From Doryteuthis pealeii (taxonomy: Eukaryota; Mollusca; Cephalopoda; Myopsida; Loliginidae): a stretch of DNA of 64,000 nt. This document shows, one piece after another, positions 1 to 8,999 of the stretch. The position numbers and the translations under genes were made by a program. A model generated the notes under the pieces. It saw only the letters and a list, made by a program, of their open reading frames with translations. It was not told the DNA's origin and made no database searches. Every line of letters begins with the position of its first letter. Position 1 is the first letter of the stretch. The DNA is taken from positions 124,982,237 through 125,046,236 of the forward strand of contig CM042147.1 in assembly GCA_023376005.1 (NCBI GenBank), given 5' to 3'.

Positions 1-222
1 TGTTAGTATCAACCACACACCGAGGGAGTCTATCTCTTTTTCAATAGCGCTATACCAAGTAGATTATTTTAGCATCTGAGTTGGTACCCCACGTCTATCA
101 TCAGCTCCTGACTTTACCCACAGATCCCTGTGCTTACTCTACGCTTGATTTGGTAGGGCCAGTACCGAACGTAGAAACTTGTGGGTTTCTAGCGAACGCT
201 TCTACCGACTAGCTAAACCTGA
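1..222 (-). mobile_element. tRNA-derived SINE (family A), minus strand
   Basis: Read on the minus strand this carries a degraded tRNA-like head at about 190-220 (GTTTAGCTAGTCGGTAGA, a Pol III A-box type) and then the body shared with the copies at 7975, 10441 and 45996. Shared body words are CACAGGGATCTGTG, GGAGCTGATG, TAGCGCTATTGAAAA and GATAGACTCCCTC. The family is seen by internal comparison. Transcription by Pol III is inferred from the head. This copy is diverged and has lost a clean B box. Confidence 0.7.
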
Positions 223-359
223 GCCCTATGTGGAAGTCCTGAGAGCGTCTAAATGCCGAAACGTTTGCATCATCGACAATAAACATCCAGTTTCATTAAC
301 ATCCCCTTTGTACTACTTGCTCCACATATTGTCGATAAAACCGCCTCATATTTCTCCCA

Positions 360-360
<1 letters not shown>

Positions 361-450
<90 letters not shown>
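361..450. repeat. (TA)n microsatellite
   Basis: Almost pure TA dinucleotide tract of about 90 bp with one phase slip. It belongs to the tract class that flanks most small insertions in this window. The apparent YI-repeat reading frames across it are artefacts. Confidence 0.97.
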
Positions 451-452
<2 letters not shown>

Positions 453-537
453 CTACAGAATTTATGCTACCATGAAAAACCGTATATTTTATAAAATTTG
501 AGTTGTGAAAGCCGTATCGACCAAAATCTTGTGATTC

Positions 538-582
538 CACCGAAACACTCTACCGACTGAGCTAAACCGCCCAGTCGAAATT
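538..582 (-). mobile_element. SINE family A head fragment
   Basis: The minus strand reads GGTTTAGCTCAGTCGGTAGA, a near-perfect tRNA A-box region like that of the full family A SINEs. The body does not follow, so this is a solo head fragment. Confidence 0.55.
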
Positions 583-639
583 ACTGACCTTAATTTTGAT
601 CGAGCAGTATCTTCTAGTAAATATTCAGCCTGGAGGGCA

Positions 640-1560
640 CTACGCCTTTTATCTTATATCTTTCAGCGACCACTCAGGCTGGAAATGTTAAATGATAGGA
701 GGACTCGCACTACACAAGACGGCGTTGAGTACTTAAAATTTTGTAGAAGGGCGAGTATTACTTGAAGCATTTTGTTAATTTTATTTGTAGAATAAATAAC
801 ATTTCGTCTTCTATGTACCAAAATAGGATAGATATAAAAAGATTGCAAACAGATACGTGCTATATAAATATACTATATATATATAATATAACATACATAA
901 CTACATACATACAGAGAGAGAGAGAGAGAGAGAGAAGAGAGAGATGAGAGAGAAAGATGAAAGAATGTGATAGATAAAAAAGAAACATTGAGAAAGAAAG
1001 ATAGAGTGAGAGGTAGGACAGAGGATGAATATAATACCACTTGTTATCATCTTGCAATACCCCCTGGTTAAAAATCAGACCGTCCAAATCGAAATATAAA
1101 AGATGTAAATCCTGAGTATCTGGTGTTGCCTTTCCGCAGAATTCTTCTTTTTTTTATATTAGTGTCATCACCTCAGCTAAATAATAGAGCATTCCATTTT
1201 TATCATAAAGAAAGAAAAGGAAGAAAAAAGACATGCGATAGAAAAAAATATAATAAGAAAGAAAGAAAGAAAGAAGCAAAAAGAAAGTAGGAGAAAGATA
1301 GAGAGAGAGGTAATGGCACTAATCTGTTTCAATCGAACATAATGAAAATAAGGAAAGAAAGAAAAAAAGGTAACAGAGTTTAATAAAGATTGTCATACTT
1401 TTTTTTTTACATATTGAAGTATTTTGAAATAGCTCTTGATGTTAAACATATCAAACTTGAATAATTAAATTAATCATACGGTGATTATACTAAGGTCCTG
1501 CTAGTGTATATATAAACACAATATCAACTAGAAGCATACGGGATTCCTCAACAACAACAA
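640..1560. other. AT-rich non-coding stretch with GA/GAAA microsatellites
   Basis: I see no gene. The stretch contains a (GA)n tract at about 912-945, several purine-rich GAAA patches (1190-1380), and otherwise unique AT-rich sequence. Confidence 0.6.
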
Positions 1561-1645
1561 TATTATAATATATATATAATTGATAATTTGAATTCATATT
1601 ACCACACCAGACAACTCGGTAAAACACCATTTTGCGACATCCGAG

Positions 1646-1687
1646 CACTGGACACTGTTTCGACCTCTTTGGTCTTCATCAGCAGTG
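1646..1687 (-). ncRNA. Type I hammerhead ribozyme, minimal stem III
   Basis: On the minus strand the parts run in type I order. Stem I 5' strand CACTG (1683-1687); core CTGATGA (1676-1682); one extra A (1675); stem II GACC/GGTC (1671-1674 with 1662-1665); GAAA (1658-1661); a two-pair stem III whose 3' side gives the GTC cleavage triplet (1651-1653); stem I 3' strand CAGTG (1646-1650), perfectly complementary to the 5' strand. The downstream body to about 1570 (…TTGTCTGGT…GGTAATATG…ATTATCAATT) matches that of the 60168 ribozyme and ends in a short TA tract. The unpaired A before stem II may lower activity. All of this is read from sequence; activity is inferred. Confidence 0.8.
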
Positions 1688-1862
1688 AAAATATATAAAA
1701 GTATAATAAAAATAAAAAAGAATAAGAAAGAAGTATATAAATAATAAAGGTAAAAGAGAAAATAACAAAGACTTAAGATTTAGCTTTATAAAGTCTAATT
1801 TACAGGGAGCTAGAACAAAAAAAATGCTAACTCATCACCGAGACTCATTAGATGCGAAATGA

Positions 1863-1962
1863 NNNNNNNNNNNNNNNNNNNNNNNNNNNNNNNNNNNNNN
1901 NNNNNNNNNNNNNNNNNNNNNNNNNNNNNNNNNNNNNNNNNNNNNNNNNNNNNNNNNNNNNN
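1863..1962. other. Assembly gap (100 N)
   Basis: A run of exactly 100 N, the usual fixed-size scaffold gap. The flanks are unlike each other, and a short GA-rich sequence follows. The true gap size is unknown. Confidence 0.99.
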
Positions 1963-2093
1963 AAAGAGAGAGATAATTTTTGTACAATATATGTTTATGG
2001 AATATACTTGAGTGCTCTTAGATAAACCACTAATGCTACTTCAATAAACGGAAACGCTGAAGCGATAAGCGGACACGAACACAACACACACAC

Positions 2094-2131
<38 letters not shown>

Positions 2132-2368
2132 GGAATTTGATAATTTGCTTTTGAATCATTGTTATGTAAAGTATATTATTATTTATATTTTTTGAAAGCA
2201 ATTACAATGAGTATATCGTATAAAATTTGATAATTATTGAAAATAATCCGGACAAGCAACCTGGCGAATAATGTGCCCGACGTGGAACACCATACAGCTG
2301 TTTCAACTTTATTAAAGTTTCAACGCATTGTAATTGGCTTCAAAAATATAAATAATAATATAATTTAT

Positions 2369-2420
<52 letters not shown>

Positions 2421-2431
2421 CCAGAACAACA

Positions 2432-2520
2432 GGAAAGTGGGGATATAACAGAGACAGTTGAATTCAGTTGATATTTCGCCTCTAAATTCAACTGTCTGTG
2501 TTGTTATATCCACACTTTCC
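2432..2520. repeat. Short palindrome, ~33-bp arms
   Basis: Left arm 2432-2464 is the near-perfect reverse complement of right arm 2487-2520 around a ~22-bp spacer. It lies immediately after a (TA)n tract (2372-2419). GTCGGATT occurs ~20 bp beyond the right arm, followed by another TA tract (2570-2584), the same end word seen in the insertions near 7150, 34100, 35420 and 44808. Confidence 0.75.
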
Positions 2521-2584
2521 TCTATTCTCAAACACATTTCGTCGGATTTATTCAAATCCTTCACTCGTCATATATATATATATA

Positions 2585-2765
2585 GAGAGAGAGAGACAGT
2601 GACAGAGACAGAGACAGACAGAGACAGAGACAGAGACAGAAAGAAAGAATGAAAGAATGAAAGAAAGAAAGAAAGAGATTTGAACAGGCTGTGAGGGAGA
2701 AAGAAAGATAAAGAGATATAGAGTAAGAAATAAACTGGAAATAGATAGATAGATAGATAGATAGA
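2585..2765. repeat. Compound GA/GACA/GAAA/GATA microsatellite
   Basis: Successive purine-rich simple repeats: (GA)n at 2585-2595, (GACAGA)n to about 2640, (GAAA)n to about 2675, and (GATA)n at about 2742-2766. No coding content. Confidence 0.9.
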
Positions 2766-2818
2766 TATCGAACAGCACTAGGAACTGGAAATGACTCGTC
2801 AAAAATTAATCGACAATC

Positions 2819-3082
2819 ATGCCCACTGTTTTTTACGCCATATTTCCCTGCCTCTTGTGGTTCCTCTTTGCACCTCGCTCATTCCCCACCCCGCCCCCTA
2901 CTCCCCCCACCCCACAAACACACTGTTATCTTGAGACAGAGAAGAAGAAAAAGAAAAAAAACAAAAAAAAAAAAACATTTCTTAACTTGATGGCCCCTGT
3001 ACTTTGCAGTTACTCTTGTCGAGCGTGACTCTTTACGCGGGAAGAAGTCGACCAGCTCTGAACGTGTTGGTTTTTTCTTTTT

Positions 3083-3114
<32 letters not shown>

Positions 3115-3590
3115 TTTAAATTGTCGATGTCCCGGGGACAGAAAGCCATCACACAATAAAGCCTCCGTTTGGGCTACGACGTCATGATCGGTGATGTAGC
3201 TGTCTGTCAGTGGATCAGCCTGTCACCGGGGACGACATGCTAACGGGCGCCCTGACTGACCTTCTTACTAATCTAGCAAGTTTATCTGTTAGGCATGTCC
3301 GATGGCTCAAAGGGTAACAATATCGTTTCCGGCGCCAACAGTCTGTTTTATTGGAGCCAAATAAAAAAAAAGAACTGTTATACAAGATAAATAGGTGTCC
3401 CTGTTTGGAACACAAGCGCTACATAATCTTCCTATTTTTTGCTCCACCTCAGACGGACAAGGGGAAAGACTCTCTCGTTACCCGGTTGATAAGAACAACA
3501 GGGCTTCTTTATTTATTTATTAAATCTTCTTTTGTTATTGTTATATCCCGAGATGTAGGATATACAGAAATGATAATGTATGCAAATCAG
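2819..3590. other. Unique sequence with poly-A/poly-T runs; no gene recognised
   Basis: Homopolymer runs at about 2945-2975 (A) and 3070-3118 (T) bracket ordinary sequence. The segment 3120-3340 is more GC-balanced, with reading frames of 66-80 codons, but none resembles a known family. It could be an old transposon remnant. Confidence 0.4.
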
Positions 3591-3963
3591 TAATTATAAT
3601 GTACTAACAGTGGATACCCGGCGTCGCCTGGGAAGAGTGGGATTTTTTAAAGTTAGTCCCGCAGATCCATTATTACTGAATCGTGAGTTGAATCCTCGTA
3701 GGATGCCCCAATTTAAATCGAGCGGAAAATGTATAAGCCTAACTTGGAAAGTCAGTGCCGAGAACACAGACAACCGAGTCAATGGGGGTGGGAAGGGGAG
3801 ATGTAGAATAATCAAACTAAGCTCCAATTACCGTCGAATTGGTGAGACAATGCAACAAGTAGTCGTAACTTAATATGAACCTATCTTATCTGATTTTAGA
3901 GGAGGGGTTATAATTTTCTTATTTTGTCTCTAAATTAAGGCCACTCAAATATCAAATATTAAA

Positions 3964-4580
3964 TCTTGTTTTGTTATAATGGAGTTTGTGTGTTTTTCTG
4001 TCTGTAACCGAAACTATATTACGACCCAAGTTACGATTCCCTTAGTTATTTACATAACATTCTCTATTATTTTATTTTTTATTAAACCTCAATTATTAAT
4101 AAAATTGTTTTACATTATTAATACTGTTGACCATAACTTATATCATTCAATTGTGTTTATATATACACCAAAATAGCGGTTTACAGTGTGAACGAGAAGG
4201 CTAATTTGCATATTGATCTTTAAAAAATTGATTTTGATAAATATGTGCTTAGTATTATTGACTTCTAATTGTTTGGTTTTATCTTAATGAATATGAGCAA
4301 AAATCTCGGGAATAAATCCATTAAAAAGAACAAATAACTATAATTTTATTCTTTACTTCCTATTTTAACTAAATAGTTAAATTAAGAAACTTTAGCAATG
4401 AAAGACGGGACTGATGGAAGAGAAAGTTTCAGTTGTTCTTTTGTTTGATTATACTCCCCCTGTTTTAAATCTTTTTATCTGCATTCTTATTTAGTTTCAT
4501 TAGTCTTTCTAATTCAATATAATATTTTCTTATATCAAAAATTAAATATTATGCACCCTCCGGGTGCATATATTGTCTAG
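3964..4580 (+). mobile_element. Non-autonomous Helitron-like element (copy H1)
   Basis: The element starts with TC after a host A (3963). It ends in a perfect 7-bp hairpin (TGCACCC-TCC-GGGTGCA, 4552-4568), an 8-nt spacer, then CTAG (4577-4580), followed by host T (4581). A 5' TC, a 3' hairpin just before CTRR and insertion between A and T without target duplication are the Helitron hallmarks. The 617-bp body is homologous to 15920-16575 and 49350-49992 on the opposite strand. There is no Rep/helicase coding sequence, so mobilisation would need an autonomous element elsewhere. Confidence 0.8.
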
Positions 4581-4584
4581 TTGA

Positions 4585-4850
4585 TTCTAATGTTCATAAT
4601 ACAATGTGTTGCCCCCACCCAGTCTGTGGGATTTAGGATACGCTGGCAATATCCGCTGTAAAGGAATAAAACGTCCCCAAAAAAGGGGGTCCTTGGCATG
4701 ACACTGAACTGCATCTGATGGTGAGGATCCTGTTCTGGAGGTCTGAGAAGTGTGGGGTACCACTTCATTATTATAACTCCCAGGTCCACTCAGACTCTGA
4801 GTGGTAGTACCTGTTAGAGTCCTATCTATAGGTCAAATTAATCTGTTTAA
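4585..4850 (-). repeat. Dispersed repeat D, minus-strand fragment
   Basis: The reverse complement matches the repeat in 24950-25100 (ACCCTAATAG…CACTCCGGGTCAGAGT…, then CACCATCAGAT…). The same family recurs at 5100-5340, 14895-15035, 17705-17780 and 32340-32870. Its nature is unknown. No open frame survives between copies. Confidence 0.6.
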
Positions 4851-4864
4851 AAACTGTATTCGAT

Positions 4865-5090
4865 AGGAATACTTGAGTTGCCTGAATCGGTAGAACATCC
4901 GTCTAGCAACCACAAGGCTCTGGATTCGATACCGCCTCTTGTCAAAGCGCATGAGTAGTGCGGCTTTGATCTGATCAGTAAAGTGGGGAGCTGAGAGTAG
5001 GTGTGGCACTCCACTTGAAATGTAAAACAATCTCCCTAGCGCTAGTGAGCTTACTGTCCGGCTGATACCAACAGTATATCACTCTACTTA
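4865..5090 (+). mobile_element. SINE family A, diverged copy
   Basis: The head has TTGCCTGAATCGGTAGAACA and a B-box-like GGATTCGATACC, then the family body (GAGTAGTG…GTAAAGTGGGGAGCTGA…TGTGGCACTCCAC…CAATCTCC…TAGCGCTAGTGA…GGCTGATACC). Strong divergence indicates an old insertion. Confidence 0.65.
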
Positions 5091-5347
5091 TTACATTGAT
5101 TCTAATGTTCATAATACGATATGTTTCACCCGCCGTGTCGGGGGGTTTAGAATACGCTGACTGTATCCACTGCAGAGGTGTAAGCCCCCCCCCCAAGGTG
5201 GTGTCCTGGTTATGACACTAAAATGTATCTAATGGTGAGGATCTACTTCTGGAGATCTTCGTAGTGTGGAGTACCACTTCATTATCATTACCTCCAGATA
5301 CACTCTGACCCGGAGTGGTACATGTTATTCCAATATATGGATCAAAC

Positions 5348-5625
5348 GGAGTCGCGTGGTATAACGGTTAATTAGGAAATTTACTCGTTGACCCGAGTTC
5401 AAATACTGAACGAGGCTGTTTGGATTTCAAATAGCGCTAATATCTTTGGAAAGGTATGAATCCAACTATTCTCCATCCAACTTTGATTAGATAGTAGGAC
5501 AGACTGGACTCTTTAACCTTGGATAGGTAACCAGTCTAGGAGAAGGAAAACTGTGAATTCAAACCTGTTAACCTTCGCTTAAGAAATTGACCTTGTGTCA
5601 CATCCTGCTCGTGCAGAAGGGTTGG
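5348..5625 (+). mobile_element. tRNA-derived SINE (family B)
   Basis: A tRNA-like head with A box GTGGTATAACGGTTA and B box GAGTTCAAATAC is followed by the family B body: AGCGCTAATA…GGAAAGGTATGAA, then the 3' part ending GACCTTGTGTCACATCCTGCTCGTGC and GGTTGG before (TA)n. It matches 27416-27693, 59809-60090 and the minus-strand tails at 13507 and 45427. Confidence 0.75.
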
Positions 5626-5637
5626 TGAATATATATT

Positions 5638-5678
<41 letters not shown>

Positions 5679-5684
5679 AAGACA

Positions 5685-5876
5685 TTTGCAAAGAAAAAAG
5701 GGTTAATACCGGGTTCGTAGCGATTATGGTCCATTTCTACCCGTGGGTATCTGAGACTCGATGAGTTCCTTGAATAAAAAAGTGATCTGAAGAAACTCGT
5801 CTGGTCTCAAATACCCACGGGTGGAAATGGACCATAATCGCTACAAACCCGGTATTAACCCTTTTTTCTTTGCAAA
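5685..5876. repeat. Palindrome, ~90-bp arms
   Basis: Left arm about 5685-5775 and right arm about 5786-5876 are inverted copies with few mismatches (both contain AATACCGGGTT and ACCCGTGGGTAT on opposite strands). A (TA)n tract abuts the left side. A CTGAAGA word at 5791 lacks the matching GAAA, so no ribozyme is called. Confidence 0.8.
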
Positions 5877-6010
5877 TTCCTTTCCTCTGTTTATATAAAA
5901 AAAATAAACATTGAGCTCTCAAATGTAACCTGAACTTTGGAGCACCCAACTGTTGAGGAAAGGACAAGTTTTAGAATCATCTAATACCAAAAGACTTGCT
6001 ACCCACCAAA

Positions 6011-6059
<49 letters not shown>

Positions 6060-6061
<2 letters not shown>

Positions 6062-7184
6062 AAAAAAATTAATCAGAGCATAATGATAATTGTGAACGTT
6101 TTAAGATGTGATTGTTTTTAATCCGGATTCAAACATACTGACATACTAGTTTCACTCACACGACTACAATTTGTTATAAATATGACGTCACTAAATTATA
6201 GACTAAGAAAATGAAAAAGAGGCTGCAGACTTAGAAAGTGTCAAGAAAAGATGAACCACCTCATGTATATGAATGATATTAAGAAATTTGGTGTTGGATT
6301 ATTTTGGTAATATAAGGTGTGCTGAAGTCCACCACTCAAACTTATAGACTCTGCGTCGGAGCGTGGATGAGAGCCAGCCAATCAACACGCTCGAATACGT
6401 GGTTAGTTAACTATTTAATTGCCAATTTGAAGGCCGTTCATTTGTACGTATTCACCGTGGACGAACGGATCAGAAACCAAGAAACAACCAAAGGATTCTA
6501 CCTAACACTAAGGAACACCGACGAACAACAAAGGATTCTGCCTAATACTAAGGAATACAAGGATTCTACTTAACACTAAGGAACACAAGGTCCACTCTAA
6601 CCCAGAGTGATAGTCTCTGTTAATCATAGGACAAATAGATCTATTTAGAAATTAATAGTATGTTGGAATATTTTTGTGATATAAGGTGTGCTGTAGCCCA
6701 CCACTTAAACTTATAGATTCTGTATGGGCATGTGGATTAAAGCCAGCAAATCAACATGCTTGAATACGTGGTTAGTTAACTATTTAATCGTCAATCTTGA
6801 AAGCCGTTCATTTGTACGTATTCACCCCGGACAAACGGATCAGCAACCAAGAACAACCAAAGGATTCTACCTTAACTCTAAGAAAACACCTAGGAACAAC
6901 AAAGATTCTGCCTACACTAAGGAACACAAGGATTCTACTTAACACTAAGGAACACCGACGAACAACAAAGGATTCTGCCTAACACTAAGGAACAGTGATT
7001 CTTGAAACGGTCACAATTATCATTATGCTCTGATGAAGATTTTTTTGATGTAATCGAAATATTGGCAATTTAAGCAATGCAAAAGTTGTAAAAATAAATT
7101 CAATTGAACAACATCTGTGCTTTTTTCATATCATTTTATCTATACATATACCGTCGGATTCATTTCCTTACTCTTAACTAATAT

Positions 7185-7186
<2 letters not shown>
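6060..7186 (+). mobile_element. TA-flanked 1.1-kb insertion with inverted end fragment
   Basis: The element lies between (TA)n tracts at 6012-6059 and 7187-7220. The left end (6064-6100, minus sense) and right end (about 7005-7042) share CACAATTATCATTATGCTCTGAT in opposite orientation. Inside are two direct ~330-bp copies (about 6310-6620 and 6670-7010), each beginning near ATATAAGGTGTGCTG and carrying an AACACTAAGGAACA minisatellite. It ends with CCGTCGGATTC before TA. The structure resembles Penelope-type retroelement ends, but no reverse transcriptase is visible. Confidence 0.55.
7026..7076 (+). ncRNA. Hammerhead-like motif (imperfect)
   Basis: Stem I TGCT/AGCA (7026-7029 with 7073-7076), core CTGATGA (7030-7036), an extra A, stem II GATT/AATC (7038-7041 with 7052-7055) and GAA (7056-7058). 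An imperfect stem III with one U·U mismatch (7059-7071) comes before cleavage nucleotide A (7072). All core letters are present but the helices are weak. It sits at the 3' end of the TA-flanked element at 6060-7186. Confidence 0.5.
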
Positions 7187-7225
<39 letters not shown>

Positions 7226-7333
7226 GGTTTTTATGGGTCCAACGGGAGAAACATAGATATTTTATAAAAAAAAAGGTTTGCAAAAAGGATTATGTTTTTT
7301 TTTTCTTTAAATTTTTTTATTAACTTACATATG

Positions 7334-7375
7334 AATGCGACACGTGTTTCTGATCTGTTGTCTTCTTCAGGCATT
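7334..7375 (-). ncRNA. Hammerhead-like ribozyme with decayed stem II
   Basis: On the minus strand: stem I AATGC/GCATT (7371-7375 with 7334-7338) is perfect, the core is CTGAAGA (7364-7370), GAA is at 7348-7350, stem III is ACACGTGT (7340-7347, self-complementary), and the cleavage nucleotide is C (7339). Stem II (7351-7363) has at most two pairs. It lies in an insertion bounded by TA tracts at 7187-7220 and 7503 onward. Confidence 0.55.
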
Positions 7376-7502
7376 GAATTATTATTTTGGCAGAATATGT
7401 CCGATATTTGATAGGTTGTGTGTGTTTTTGTAACTTTTTATTATAATGGTTGTGTAATAACGGTTGAACGCTACGTTATTTTTTTCAATCCTTGCGTGCG
7501 AT

Positions 7503-7533
7503 TATATATATATATATATATATACATATATAT

Positions 7534-7588
<55 letters not shown>

Positions 7589-7653
7589 ATAATAATAATA
7601 ATATATATATATATATATATATATATTATTATATAATATTATTATATATATAT

Positions 7654-7690
<37 letters not shown>
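7503..7690. repeat. Long compound (TA)n/(ATA)n/(CATA)n microsatellite
   Basis: About 190 bp of TA repeats interrupted by CATA, CACATA and AAT/ATT triplets. It is among the longest low-complexity tracts in the left third of the window. Confidence 0.95.
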
Positions 7691-7974
7691 GATATTAGTA
7701 TATATTCGAATGAGTATACATATTCGAATTACTTCTCAACATAACTTTACAAAGGTAAGACGTTATTTTATCTTCTCCAATATTTTTATATAATAATTTA
7801 TTAATTCAATGCTTCAATAGAGATTCCCATAGAAGTGAAAGGGTTTTTTTTTTCTGTTAATGACTTCTCTCAAAAGTTATTATTATTATTTTTCTTTTGG
7901 GAGAGATCCCTCGGAAAATATATTTTTCATTTATTCTATTCAATCCATTCATTTTTTTATTATATTCATTAATT

Positions 7975-8225
7975 GCATCAATTTAGCTCAGTCGGTAGAG
8001 CGTTCGGCTAAAACCACAAGGTTCCTAGTTCGATGCCGGTCCTCGCCAACTCAGTGTATGAGTAGCACAGGGATCTGTGCGGTAAAGTAAGGAGCTGATG
8101 GTAAGTGTGGCACTCCACCTCAGACACCAAAACAATCTCCTTGGTCTAGCGCTATTGAAAAGGGGATAGACTCCCTCACTGACTGGCTGATACCGACTTT
8201 AGGCCGACCCGACGACTTTACTTTA
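7975..8225 (+). mobile_element. tRNA-derived SINE (family A)
   Basis: The tRNA-like head has A box TTAGCTCAGTCGGTAGAGC and B box AGTTCGATGCC. It is followed by the family A body (CAACTCAGTGTATGAGTAG, CAGGGATCTGTGCGGTAAAG, TAGCGCTATTGAAAAGG) ending GACGACTTTACTTTAC before (TA)n. The head resembles a tRNA-Lys-like progenitor (GCTCAGTCGGTAGAGC), but the source tRNA is not certain. Closely similar to 10441 and 45996. Confidence 0.88.
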
Positions 8226-8238
8226 CTAACTATACTTT

Positions 8239-8282
<44 letters not shown>

Positions 8283-8283
<1 letters not shown>

Positions 8284-8590
8284 GAAGTAGTCAAACAATG
8301 TGTTTGAAATGGCGAAGGCCGACAATTTGTCGGAGATTATGTGCTTAATTAAAGTCATACCTAATTTGTTAATTAATTAATCATAATTAAATGAATTAGG
8401 CGTTCATATCGGTTTAAATGTAAAGCATAAACAAATCGAGAAAAAGTCAATCTCTGTATGTACATTTCAGCCTATTAGGCCTCATCAGCAGAGCTATAGA
8501 CAGGGCAGTGCTTTGTGCGTGATTCGAACCCTACCTGTCAGGCTGACAGGCGGACATTCTAACCAGTACACTAGCTGGCTTCCCTAGAAT
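8283..8590 (-). mobile_element. tRNA-head hammerhead element, minus strand
   Basis: On the minus strand the order is: tRNA-like head (A box AGTGTACTGGTTAGA at about 8555-8570, B box GGTTCGAATC at 8521-8530, anticodon-stem-like CCTGT/ACAGG), a ~25-nt linker, an intact hammerhead (8452-8493), then an AT-rich body ending beside a (TA)n tract at 8246-8282. A Pol III head joined to a self-cleaving ribozyme recalls the Sm-alpha elements of schistosomes. The resemblance is one of architecture; homology is not claimed. Confidence 0.75.
8452..8493 (-). ncRNA. Type I hammerhead ribozyme
   Basis: Stem I CTCTG/CAGAG (8489-8493 with 8452-8456), core CTGATGA (8482-8488), stem II GGCCT-AAT-AGGCT (8469-8481, one G·U closing pair), GAA (8466-8468), stem III ATGTACAT (8458-8465, self-complementary), cleavage nucleotide A (8457) giving an AUA triplet. 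Every required core position is present. It is identical in its core to the plus-strand copy at 8685-8726. Confidence 0.9.
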
Positions 8591-8663
8591 TACTCGTTTA
8601 TTTTAAACTGATGTGTATATCGCACTTTTTGGGTGACTTATGGCGCGACAGTATGAAGTGGTT

Positions 8664-8848
8664 AAAGCACTGCCCTGTCTATAGCTCTGCTGATGAGGCC
8701 TAATAGGCTGAAATGTACATACAGAGATCGACTTTTTCTCGATTTGTTTACGCTTTACATTTAAACTGATATGCACGCCTAATTCATTTAATTATAATTA
8801 ATTAATTAACAAATTAGGTATGACTTTAATTAAGCACATAATCTCCCA
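8664..8848 (+). mobile_element. Inverted second copy of the hammerhead element
   Basis: From AAGCACTGCCCTGTC through the ribozyme and AT-rich body to AAGCACATAATCTCCC, this repeats the element at 8283-8508 in opposite orientation. The two arms make a ~180-bp inverted repeat with a ~155-bp spacer that contains the single tRNA-like head. It ends against a TA tract at 8851. Confidence 0.8.
8685..8726 (+). ncRNA. Type I hammerhead ribozyme
   Basis: Stem I CTCTG/CAGAG (8685-8689 with 8722-8726), CTGATGA (8690-8696), stem II 8697-8709 with loop AAT, GAA (8710-8712), stem III ATGTACAT (8713-8720), cleavage nucleotide A (8721). Structurally complete. It shares its sequence with the opposite-strand ribozyme at 8452-8493, so transcripts of one could base-pair with the other. 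Confidence 0.9.
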
Positions 8849-8869
8849 AAATATATATATATATATATA

Positions 8870-8907
<38 letters not shown>

Positions 8908-8999
8908 CTTATGTATGTATATATAGAAATACATACCAACACAACTAAATTGTACTACATTAAAACCACGCTATTGAAAGTGTCGGTGTACTTGAATTG

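Noticed and set aside
2293..2326. Hammerhead-like GAAACAGCTGTA with strong stem II on the minus strand
   Set aside because: Stem II and GAAA resemble the 60-kb family, but the CTGATGA core is absent, so at most a dead relative.
3600..3963. Part before Helitron H1 (ACCCGGCGTCGCCTGGG hairpin) as the 5' part of the same element
   Set aside because: The other two copies start at TCTTATTATAATGG, matching 3964 onward, so the preceding sequence is host or another repeat.
5788..5835. CTGAAGA in the 5.7-kb palindrome as a ribozyme
   Set aside because: The required GAAA is CAAA and stem II does not pair.
7975..8060. Functional tRNA genes at the SINE heads
   Set aside because: Acceptor and anticodon stems do not pair properly and each is followed by a conserved SINE body.
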